Positions 10,743-20,900 of a DNA stretch of 64,000 nt are shown piece by piece. The translations under genes and the position numbers were made by a program. Position 1 is the stretch's first letter, and each line of letters starts with the position of its first letter. Source of the stretch: Thereva unica (lineage: Eukaryota > Arthropoda > Insecta > Diptera > Therevidae); assembly GCA_949987705.1 (NCBI GenBank), contig OX465285.1:90715975-90779974 (forward strand), in the 5' to 3' direction. The notes below the pieces were generated by a model. That model saw only the letters and a program-made list of their open reading frames with translations, made no database searches and was not told the origin of the DNA.

Positions 10743-12742
10743 TTAAATATTTACCTCTTTTTCTGAAAACCAAAGCTTGAGATTTGTCCTTTCATGTCGT
10801 ACTTTTCAGTGTGGAATACAAAGGACAGGGTGGATTAATAAGAGTCTGAAGGCCGCTTACGGAGAAGGCGATGGGCGTGAATCATTAATGAAGTTATTGG
10901 TTCGTGAAATAGGCCACAAAATGTGCAACTATGTTTAACTTTGGCAAAAGAATCCTTCTGTGCAAAAAAAGCAGAGTAGAACAATTATCACAAATAAAGT
11001 TTAAATAAACGCAATTTCTTGAACAAGAGAATTAGCATTTCAGTATCTTGAAGCAATAGTTTTTTTGTAGTGAATCAAATCTAAAATCGTTATATTGGGT
11101 GTCAAAATATCCAATCACGATTGTCATATATCCTAAGAAAGAGAAATATCTCACAAAACTTATACACATTTTCGCACACAATGTTTTCTACGTCACTTTT
11201 AGTTTTAACAAGAAATCTATTTTAAGATGCGACTAAATTATGACAAAATATTACTTTTGTTTATCTAAATCTTTATATTTACTCCTTGGACCTTTATAAT
11301 TGAACAACCGACACTGAACCTCTCAAAAAAACACAATTTTTCAGTTTGTTATATTTCAATGTTAAATACACCACACTTTCACCAATCATTTGTTCACTCT
11401 ACTTATAACTAGAGCAATGTGTGGCAACAAAAAAAAATCCTGATTGGTTCTACTTGAATATGTGCCGAAATTCAATACCACATAAAAATATATATTTGAT
11501 GGTTTTACTTAAAATACTATTTTCTTACCTGTTTATCTAATACAGGTAAGTCTAAGTCTTCGTTATCCATTCACTCCCGTGTTTCAAACAAAACTAAATT
11601 TAATATCATAACCGACGTGGCTACAAATAGTACAAGGATGGCAATTCCCAGTCGAAGCTGGAATTTGACGAACGGAAAACCTTACACCAGCCTACCCAGA
11701 AATGACTGCCAGAAGACAGGTTCTCATGCAATCCGATAACACATATATAATAGTGTATCCCCAGCAAAAGAAGTTTTTCCGTAAAGTGTGCTGCTATTCT
11801 TATAATTCGGGGGTGGCCCGGGTTACGCTTATCCATATGTGTTATATCATCGATATCACACCAAACAGCACATGTGGAACAACAAGCGGAGGGGGGCGCC
11901 GCCAATGCTGTAACTCACCCTCGGTTCGAACCAGTGACAACTTTGTATATTTTCAGAGAAAAACAACCGCCAAACCTGCCAGGTATGCTGTCAATCCACC
12001 ACTTGCTGCCAGTGAACACGATTTAATGAAGGGAACAACACTCTGCACCTGGGGAGGAGTTACGTGGGTATTTAAGAGATCACCTGTGTCGATAGATGGG
12101 CGAAGGCCTATGGGTGATATGTTTCGATTACAATAAATTCCATTATGTTACTAATGTGCAGCCACTTCAATTAACACGCAATATGGAACTAGAAGCGGAG
12201 TTACGGCAGCAGGGTAATCTGCAATTTCTAGCTATTGGTGATTGCTTGTTTTTGTTGTAAAATTGTTTGGATTGTTGATATGCAAACTCACTGTGACTGA
12301 GTAAATTAAGAATAGGTAAGATGTAAATCTTGCAAATTTTTTCCCCAAATTTTTACGTCAAAGGAGTTGTTTTTATAATTTCGTTGAACTCGTGTCGCTC
12401 CTTGTCTTTTTCTGAAACTACATACATACTCGTACATATTTGTTAATAAAAACGTAGTAAGCTCACTTCTCTAATTATTGTTTTTTAATCTAAGCCACTT
12501 GCGCACTTACAGTGACTGTCATAATACGGATGCACACTCCAAGTCCCATGTTGAATGAGTATTTATATTTATTTAAATGTCGAGTGTGCCACGCGATCGG
12601 TCGGGAAGAAATATTTTTATTCAAGATCAAAAGGTCAAAATAACAGTATTTTGCAAATATGTATCTCTTAAACGGTAAGTCTTATCATAAAATAGAGATT
12701 ATGTGATTATTTTAAAAAAACTAATATATATATACATTGAGT
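10743..12742. other. No recognisable gene; one unidentified 144-codon frame
   Basis: The plus-strand frame at 11702-12136 is the longest here. It has a Cys/Gly-rich middle (SGGGRRQCCN) but no domain I recognise, no intact partner frame and no splice context, so I do not call it a gene. The remaining sequence is AT-rich. A short inverted repeat lies near 12525-12600. Confidence 0.35.
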
Positions 12743-13072
12743 TCAGTTCAATGCCACTACAGCCAAACTCGAGCTTTGACCTCCTTTAGTTTTCTCCTCC
12801 AACCTTCTCGCTCCTCGCTCACTGTCTAGAGTCCAATTTCGTATGCGCAACAAGTGTACATCGTCTGCATCTACGGCTTCAAACCATCTTTTCCTCGGTC
12901 GTTCTGCTGGTCTGTCACCAATTATAATTCCCTTTATGTAAATCTTCTTCACTACTCTGTTTTCCAACATTCGTTCTACATGTCCTGCCGATCGTAGTCT
13001 ATATATTTTGATATAGTTGACGATGTCTATCTCTTTATAGATTTGGTACAGTTCGTCATTGTATCTGATTCC
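12743..13072 (-). mobile_element. RTE-like LINE, 3' coding end (distal to insertion)
   Basis: On the minus strand the sequence encodes IRYNDELYQIYKEIDIV, IYRLRSAGHVERM and then RPAERPRKRWFEAV. This is the conserved C-terminal tail of RTE-type LINE proteins (W.IRYN.EL...., RL.WAGHV.RM, GRP.KRW). The frame is open for 75 codons at 12743-12970. It joins the piece at 13697-14140 once the GC-rich element at 13073-13696 is ignored. Confidence 0.8.
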
Positions 13073-13696
13073 CCGATTAAAAATGAAATTCGCCCGCAGC
13101 TAGCACGCAGCTGGCATGCACTAACCCGCACGGCGCCCGCAGCTAGCATGCACGCCTGAAGACTAGCCCGCAGCTAGCATGCAGCTGGCACGCACGAATA
13201 TTATAAATCATGAGTAAAAATGAAATTCGCCCGCAGCTAGCACGCAGCTGGCATGCACTAGCCCGCACGGCGCCCGCAGCTAGCATGCACGCCTGAGTGA
13301 AAATAACACAAGCCCGCAGCTAGCATGCAGCTGGTACGCACGCAAATTTAAAATGAAAGAAAAAATTTTTTTTCGTAGAATAAAAATTCTACGCCTCTTA
13401 AAAAAGATGGAGAAGAGTATTATATATGTATGTAAAGTCGTCATCAGGCACATTTTGAGATTTTCGTGCGTGTGGCGGGAGATGGATACCTGTGGCGGGA
13501 GAGTGCATCCCTCTAGCGAACAAATTTTTAGATTTTCGTGCCAGTGGCGGGAGCGTGTATCCCTGTGGCGGGAGCGTGCGTACCTGTGGCGGGAGAGTAC
13601 GTACTTTTGTGGCGTGCCTGTTTGTTCGCTATGCGTGCTAGCTGCGGGCGCGTGCGTGCTAGTAAGGAAATTAACCATGAAATTATTTTTAATCGG
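13073..13696. mobile_element. GC-rich TIR element with internal tandem repeats, inserted in an RTE LINE
   Basis: The ends CCGATTAAAAAT and ATTTTTAATCGG form inverted repeats, and LINE coding sequence continues on both sides. The interior is far more GC-rich than its surroundings. The left half has at least four copies of a CCCGCAGCTAGCATGCAGCT-type motif. The right half has about six copies of a roughly 20-bp unit built on GTGGCGGGAGCGTGCGTACC. The right half therefore yields a spurious repetitive peptide frame (PVAGACVPVAGE). There is no transposase. A fragment of the same family is at 20291-20350. The superfamily is unknown. Confidence 0.7.
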
Positions 13697-14140
13697 GTCT
13701 CCAGATACCGTTTACGTTTAATGGGCCAATAATGCTTCTTAAGATTTTTCTCTCAAAAGCGCCTAATAAGTTCTCGACTTTTTGGGTCACGGTCCACACC
13801 TCCGATCCATAACAAGCCACAGGCCGTATAACAGATTTCTATGGTTCAAATTTAGTTTCCTGTGTAGCGCACTTGATTGAAGTACTTTACACAGTAAATA
13901 GAAATTTCGATTGCCCTGTTGTATTCTGCTTTTAACTTCCTCCAGCTCTTCATTTGTCGACGACACTATTGTTCCAAGGTATTTAAATTTCTTCACTACC
14001 TCTATATTGTAGCTATCTGTCGTGAAATCGGTCCTAAGACGTGTCGTTTCCGATTTAATCTGCAACATTGCTTTAGTTTTGTCTCGATTAATTGTTAAAC
14101 CCATGTTTTTAGCGGCGTTGTTTAGATTCATGTAGCATTC
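13697..14140 (-). mobile_element. RTE-like LINE, RT C-terminal part (proximal to insertion)
   Basis: A 114-codon minus-strand frame (13787-14131) contains MGLTINRDKTKAML, a KKFKYLGTIVSS block and LYGLWLVMD. These are the post-palm RT blocks GL..N..KTK and F.YLG. A frameshift leads into LLGAFERKILRSIIGPLN, which runs to the insertion border at 13696. It is one decayed LINE copy together with 12743-13072. Confidence 0.8.
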
Positions 14141-14424
14141 CTTTGCTCTTAATAGTTATTTACTTAGGTACTATATTTAGATCATTACCGTAACCCAATA
14201 TTTTCTATATTTGCACCGACTTGTAATTAATGTTACATACATATAACAGCTATTAAGAACTTTAAACTGTATAGCCTAAGCTTTTTAATCCCCACCCGAC
14301 TAGCATTTAAAACAAGAAAAGACCTCATGAAGCTTGTGGGCTCGATGCTATGTGACAAATGCCGAAAGAGGGCTTCCCTTAAGTTTCCTCATTCACAACA
14401 CCAAAAAACAGCCACACTGAAGTG

Positions 14425-14835
14425 AAATATGGCTTATCAGTTTCTCATAAGCCATTCCTACACGAGGGACCATGGTGCTGCTTCATATTTCAGGCAATTT
14501 ACCATACTCAACATACCGGTTCTAGCTCGATTACAGAGGCAAAACAGCATTGGGCGTACTCAGTTAGTACTCAGTTTGGGGACCGCTTTGGTAAAAGGAC
14601 CTTTAGTGTTTAAAATATTAGGCTTTCGACACCGTCGCAGTTATTACCCACATTTCCACTTAAATCGAGAAGCAATGATTTTTCCTCAAGGGCCAAATGG
14701 GGTATTTGTTATCACGAGGCGCGAATGAGGCAAGACGTCAGATCAATTGTGTGGGCCTTATCGGGTAATACATACGGGGTTCGCATGAGGCAGTGCGGGT
14801 AGCCTCATTGGCGCCCTATCTACAACACCCTATTT
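14425..14835 (+). mobile_element. SINE-like element with 5S rRNA-derived head (copy 2, best preserved)
   Basis: Bases 14493-14592 align along most of a 5S rRNA: ACCATACTCAACATACCGGT, TCTAGCTCGATTACAGAGGC, AAAACAGCATTGGGCG, then GTTAGTACTCAGTTTGGGGA and CCGCTTTGG. The 5S equivalents are ACCATACCAC...ATACATCGGTTCTCGTCCGATCAC, AGCAGCGTCGGGCG and GTTAGTACTTAGATGGGGGACCGCTTGG. The internal promoter boxes are thus recognisable. The tail to about 14835 is shared with copy 1 at 1735-2015. Neither copy is a functional 5S gene, because of many substitutions and a missing 3' stem. Confidence 0.7.
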
Positions 14836-14894
14836 CTGGTTCCATGCTATTGTCAGGCAGGTGACCCAAAGAAGGTAAAATCTTTTACCACTTA

Positions 14895-15295
14895 AAATTA
14901 CCGCTCCTCTATCTTGATTGTGGGATCAATGCAATAGGTGCTCTTGCAGACGAGACTTTGTTTTGCTTTCGTTGATGTACCGCCCCAGCTTTCCTGCTTC
15001 CCGCTCAACCTGGGGTAAGCTTCTGGTAAAGCTGAAGATTTTCTTCCAATGATGTCAATACGTCTGCATAAGCCAGTAATTAGGTGGTCTTGCGCCTTGA
15101 TGTCTATCCCGAGTTTCGAATTACTTTCTCCAACGCCAGGTTAAGAAGCGGGCAGGCCAGACCGTCCCCTTGTCCGAGTCCATTATAGATGTTATTGGTT
15201 TGGACAGTGTGCCGGCCATTTAAATCAGGATCTAACTGAAAATCTTGTATCTCAAATAAGAAGGTAAGGAAGTAATGCAAAAAATTCATCTTTTC
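14895..15295 (-). mobile_element. RTE-like LINE reverse-transcriptase fragment
   Basis: The minus strand encodes GLGQGDGLACPLLNLALEKV, the RTE version of RT block 4 (usually LRQGDGLACLLFNLALE). It continues into a degraded CRRIDIIGRKS where AYADDIDIIGR is expected, so the catalytic YADD is lost. This is a second RTE copy, distinct from the one at 12743-14140. Confidence 0.75.
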
Positions 15296-16164
15296 TCGAG
15301 TTCAACCACATCTTATCGCAGATAATGTCATTAAAAATTTCCCACCGGATTGACATTCGCACTTCCTGCGGCTGGATCAACTCTATGCTGCGAACTTGCA
15401 AACTTAAGGTCTCTCAGCTTGGTAGCAAAAGTATGTTCACAGGAAGGAGACTTATCTCCACTTCTGTGGTGCCGTGTACGCTATACTTTAAATCCATTTT
15501 TTCAAATTCTAAAATGCCCAGATTTGTACCTGTGCATTGTTCTAATGCAAAACATTTTTTTTATTTCCCAAATGAGGAAGGTTTTTCTTGCTTTCTTTGC
15601 ACAACAGATGTAATTAATAATGATAACGAATTTATCGTTTGTCCTTTTGTCAAGTAATCAATGTAGATGATCCCGCGTGCATCCCAAAAACCATGGCATC
15701 ATCTTTGAACCCGACTGATTGCCAGCCTACAAATCGACTATACGATTGCGAATAGATATACGAAGCCATCCCCTCAATAGTCCCAAATGTGGTTTAGTTT
15801 CTCATGCACAACCGACCCAATACCTACTCACGACGCTTTAACTGATCGTTTGACTGTAATTCTTGAACTAATTGAACTTTAAATGGATGCAATTGCAGAT
15901 CTTTGGTCGAAATTCGTTGCATAATGCTTCTATTGATGCTTATTTGTTAAGATAATTTTCGCGATTTTCTTTTATGTAGAACGAATTTCTTCTTTTTCCA
16001 TGTAAAAATGGTCCAGTCTCAAGATTATGAATTGCTGACTCAGAGAAATCTTCAGAATCACACCATCTTCTACATCTAGTAGAAGTAGAGGATGCGAAGC
16101 TGACTTCCCCATTTAAAAGGTGTATGAACTTCGAGAAATGGTTGGAAAGTTGTTTGCGTATGCT
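15296..16164. other. No recognisable feature
   Basis: Short open frames only (for example 15325-15657 on the plus strand), without recognisable motifs. Probably intronic. Confidence 0.4.
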
Positions 16165-16770
16165 GTATATTTGGAAATGCTTAGATCCCTTTCTTACTGG
16201 CAATTTTCATGTGAAAAATGAATCACGCACTGGTGGCCCAATCACTGAAAAAACTGATAAAATTATTGAAAAAGTCCAGCAATGCCTACCAGCGCTGTTG
16301 TTATTAGTATGGAGCTAGGCATTGACCACAAAACTGTTTTGAACCAATTAAACAAACCTAGGTACAAAAATAAGTTCGATCTATGGGTTCCTCTTGAGTT
16401 TAGCATAAAAAACATGATAGACCAAATTACCTCTGCGATGAGCTGCTGACACGCAATGAAATCGGCCCATTTCTATGTCTCATAACAGGTGATGAAAAAA
16501 CAGTCAGTTAGTCGACAGTCGGAATCGCTAAAGATAGTGAGGATAAAGATTGGTAAGCAGGATTGAAGTCGAAAAAAGTGGTGTTTGATGCGACTGGATC
16601 GGAATCGTCTACTATTAGGTACTTCCCGTTGTTTAGACGATTCATTCTGCACTTTACTAAGGCGTCTAATTGTACTTTTTCGGTGTTATTTCCTTCTCAA
16701 GGCCCAAATTATATAACTGGTGTGCATAACAGAATTATTAAGCCACCATTAAGACCCCCCATTGTAAAAA
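16165..16770 (+). pseudogene. Mariner transposase remnant
   Basis: The plus strand, across several frameshifts, encodes GNFHVKNESRTGGPITEK, then LGIDHKTVLNQLNKP (the helix-turn-helix region), then FDLWVPLE, then ITGDEK. The Asp of ITGDEK is the first catalytic residue of the mariner DDD triad. Further on, WIGIVYY and VLPV match the W.(W/D).G(I/V)(V/I)(Y/H)(Y/F)E(L/V)LP region. The later catalytic region is not recoverable, and stops interrupt every frame. No terminal repeats were identified. Confidence 0.75.
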
Positions 16771-17876
16771 CATAGCGTTTCTCAATTAATTTGTAAATCT
16801 TATCAAAATTTTGATTGCTCGCCTCTTGACTAATTTGTAAGCCTTATCAAGATATTACAGCGCCTACACCTGCAGGTTCAAAAACCTCTTAAAGATGACC
16901 TTTGGTCACACAAATCTTATGCAAATAGCAATTTTCAAATTCGAGGTCAATTTCTTAACCCGACCTTAAAAGCCAATTCGACCCGCTTTTTTCCCATCAT
17001 ACATAGGTTTTAACACCACTTTCACTTTCCAATTGACCCCTCGTCCTTAGAAATGACCTTATATCCTTCGAACTTACATAACTATGTCCGATGTTTTTCC
17101 ACCACCCCTTCCCTTCCCAGAAACGCAAGATTTTGTTGAAATTATTAATGTAGTTACGTTTTTCCTCTGAATGAATGACGCACACGGAATTTCCCAAAAT
17201 ATAACCTCCAAAAGTAAAAATGACGAATAGTTTTCGAAAAGTGATGTGACTTATTCTTTCTTATCGGAATCGCATCATAAATCGCCAGTCGTACACTGAT
17301 GGGTGGTAAATTTGCAATAATTATGCTTTTATTAGTACCAAAAGGACGAAATTTTATGCCAACACAGCCGGCGGCCCCAAGGAAACAGGAAATGCTTATT
17401 TCACGAATTATTTCACCATTCACAAAGCCTACCTCCAGAACTGGTCAGGACTGAGCCAACGTAGTCCGCGGATTAATCGCGATGACCTTATACGCGACGA
17501 AATATTAGATGAACGCGCTTGACCCATGCATCATCAGTCTTTGGCCCGAATTGTAAGTATGTATATTTTGTTGTTGTTGTTGTGTGCTGTGCTCTTCCTG
17601 AAAAAAAGCCGTGATTTTTCCTGACTAACCTTGAATTTTCCCGACCGGCATTTCCCCAGATTAGTCACACCAAGCAACAAGAACAAAACCTGTATAGAGG
17701 GCATGCAAAGCGCCACTTGGCGCACCTTGAGATTTTGTGTCCCTGAAACCTGGAAAGGCGCCCTACTGAGGCCAGGTTCGGTTTGCCATATAATAATCGG
17801 CCTCAAGCCGCGCTAATGTCCATTAAGTAAAAAATCGAAAAGGGCTGCGAAAATGTAACAGAAAATTCGTACTTAC
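16771..17876. other. nompC intron 3 (left part runs off the window)
   Basis: A GTAAGT donor at 17876-17871 (minus strand) opens this intron directly after exon 3. No ankyrin-encoding exon is visible between here and base 1. Open frames at 16997-17806 on either strand match nothing I recognise. A short TTG repeat occurs at 17566-17580. Confidence 0.55.
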
Positions 17877-17978
17877 CCCACCCGTGGAGAACGGGTCAAC
17901 ACCTCGTTTGTTCAGGAGCAGCTTAACGACATCCTCACGCGAGTACATGGCCCCAATATGTAGGACATTGTAGTTATC
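17877..17978 (-). CDS. nompC: nompC coding exon 3 (ankyrin repeat 2)
   Basis: This 102-nt exon encodes 34 residues, DNYNVLHIGAMYSREDVV followed by KLLLNKRGVDPFSTGG. The acceptor is TTTCAG just before 17978 and the donor is GTAAGT from 17876. Both borders are phase 0, so the exon is one symmetric ankyrin-repeat module. Drosophila continues with SRSQTAVHLV, which is not found in the window. Confidence 0.93.
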
Positions 17979-20900
17979 CTGAAACGGAGAAAAAAAATAT
18001 ATTATATGAGATTGCATTAGCTAAAGAGTGCCTGCATTAACTTCGCAATTAAGGATAATGTAGCCGAAGGTTGCGCCCCGGTTTAGACTAAGTTGTGAAA
18101 AAGGATCGGCCTCGTGTCGTTATTACCTGCGATATCCTTAAGCGAATTGTGTGTGCGGCATTAATTACTTAAGTTTTCGCCATTTTCCTTGTGGTCCTTC
18201 TCCGGCTGATCCTTATCTGCTCAGGACATTTTATTTAGTTTTAATGCGAAATTAATTTTTTCTTGATAAGCGTTTATAAGACGAATTACTTCGACATGGT
18301 ATGCAGCGATTATTGATAAGCTATTTTTGGTAAGGCGCACAAAATTTTAATACGTTTCTTGACCGTTTTCACTTAAGGATTCTCGTCGTCTGCTTGATAG
18401 ATTGCCTAAAGTTATTCGTGCTTGAAGAAAATAAAATGGAATTCTATTTTAGTCAGAGTGCGCCTCAATAAAAATCTGATTATGGTTTATTTATACACCA
18501 AGCGGTGAAATTGGTCACTTCAAAATTAAGGTTGATTGGTGAAAATAATTACGGACATATCGGCATTGGAGCAGCAATTGTAACACAGTTCAAACTTGCA
18601 AAAATAAAATCCAAATTGCACCAATGTGAGTCTTAATTAGTTTAAATGTTGTCCGTGGCGATGTAAAAAAGTTAAAACATACCAAAAAATAGTTTTTAAA
18701 GCTCCAAAAATACCACCCCCCACCACCACCACTGCCACCACTGTTTTTCCTTTGCAATTCAACTCATTCCTGCATGAACAAATTATTATTAAAGACAGAC
18801 TTAAAAGGACGAAAGTAAAGCCGAAGCATTAGGCAATAAGCAAAGACACTCCTGCAAGGTAGTCTAGAGGTAAGGCGCCTGACTGCTATCCCCAGAGGTC
18901 CCGGGTTCGAATCCCGGCGGTGCCACGATCCTTCGCCTTTCCCACCTAACTTTCCTTCTTTCTTCTTCCCTCTTTACATTCCTGATTCCCCTGTCATAGC
19001 CTTCCTTAGTCCTTCCCCGCTCCACCAAGCGCATGCCATCGGTTGGTTGATGAGATTCAACTCGTTTCAGGAGGCATAACACTCCAGCGAGTTGTTCTCG
19101 ACGCCCCTATGTCAGAGTCGCAAAATGGTTGTGAGTTGGTGGAATAAAAATATCGCGGCTAGGTTGTGACAGTTACTTCCTTCTCTTCTCTCTATCTTCC
19201 GGCTGGAGCTGCTGTCCGACATTCACTCTATACGAAAAAATAGATTGTCGACAGTACAAAGGGACTTTCCCTAAGCCTCTAGTCTGTCACATAAAAAAAA
19301 AGGAGATTTCCAAATGAGAAGGTTATTACAAAGGAGAAGGTTCTCTGAGCCATTAATAGGTTCCTTCCTTCAAAACACCCGGCCCGGTTTGTACGCTACC
19401 AATCATGCTGCAGAAATTATGGCGGTCAAGAGCTGCGAATAGCTCAGTAACGTTGCGTGAGTTGAAAACGTGGGAGAATACTCTTCATATCCAAGACAGG
19501 AAGAAGAGCCCACGAATCCACGAAGTACTATAGGCCGATTGGCCTCACAACCTTCATACTCAAGACACTGGAAAGAGTCATCGACCCTAACGTCCGGCAA
19601 TCGGAAGATGTGACTGGCCTAACATGCCTATCTCAGAAGTGGATCCACTGAGACATCTTTGCACGAGGTGGTTGGAACTATAGAAAAGACCTTATATATA
19701 CCCTGGAAACCTTCCTACCCATAAAAGGCTAGAACACTGAATCGTTTCGAAAGGCTCTCATAGTCGTAACCATAGAAGTAAGACCTTGACTAGCAGCTAT
19801 GTTGAGCTCGAGAATAATCCAAATGGATTTGAGATCCATGATGGTAATAAAATGCCCCAACAGAGGTACACGATAAGGAGTACTGATCTCTCTTTACTGT
19901 GGTTAGTAACGATAAATAGCATCCTACAAAAGCTAGACTGAAGGGGAGCTAAGGTATTAGCATATGCATCTGGAATATTTCCGAGAAGATGATTAGTGAA
20001 ATTAGGCAAGAATATCTAAACAAATTCAGAAGGTGGACAGCAGGCTGCAGTTCGGCAAATAACCCGAGTAATTTCATGTCATTGTCAGGTGATAATGACA
20101 GGGCAACTGTTTCCGCCTTGTGTCCCATTCTTAACAAGAAGAAGAATAGCATGCAATTATCCCCTATTACTTCGCCAACCTCACCCCGGGTTCCCAGGCC
20201 GAAGTGTCCCATTACCTACTAACCCAAACAAAACTGGACTGGGAAAACAAAAATCCCAGGATGGCATAACGAGCAAATGGGCATGACTCCAAAAGTCGAC
20301 ACGCTCCCGTCACAGGCATGCACTCTCGCGCCACAGGCGCGAAAATCTAAAATTGCTTTGCCAACGTGGTTAAACAGTGCTGGTCGCAAGTGGTTCCTTC
20401 CGATGCCCAGGCAAGGTCGGAGAGTATAAGTCCTGGTATGCGGCTCTGGCAGGGTGGACCCCTTTTTCTACACTACTCGGGGACCTTTTATGGAAACAGC
20501 AAAAAAAAATGATAGCCTCCAGTCTGGGGGCTCAAGAATCCAAACCTACTGTCTGGAAAAGGGAAAAAGGAGCTTTAGACTCTAATCCGAAGCTCCCCAA
20601 TCACTCCAAGATTGTTGCTTCGACAAAAGCAGGCCCCTCAACTCCAGAATAGAAATTAGATCACTGTTAAGCTTTCTAAACTCCATAGTCGATCAAACAA
20701 CCACCGAACTTCATGCTTTAGGTACACATGGTTATGATATCAAAACGCTAAATAGGATGGGTCCAGCCAGTAGGCTCGCTGGTGGGACTGAAGGTACCCC
20801 ACCTAACCCAACCAGAATTAAAAACCAATCACAATCATCCTCTGTAACTTAACAGTTAGGGTTTGATTACCATCTCAGCGACTGGGGTTCGATTCCTCAC

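Noticed and set aside
11702..12136. 144-codon plus-strand frame
   Set aside because: No motif I recognise and no homologous copy in the window; an overlapping antisense frame is equally open over part of it.
13538..13732. Repetitive peptide frame (PVAGACVPVAGE...) as a repeat protein
   Set aside because: It is produced by a 20-bp-class tandem DNA repeat inside a TIR element and is closed by LINE sequence; no start or splice context supports it.
14493..14592. Possible functional 5S rRNA gene
   Set aside because: Too many substitutions and no complementary 3' stem; it is joined to a tail shared with another dispersed copy.
18850..18924. Possible functional tRNA gene
   Set aside because: The head passes directly into SINE body sequence and has an imperfect A box, and the same arrangement recurs elsewhere.
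18864..19082. Minus-strand frame ending in a PGFEPGTSG-type peptide
   Set aside because: This peptide is the well-known antisense translation of a tRNA B box; the region is a tRNA-derived SINE with a second copy at 61757-62222.
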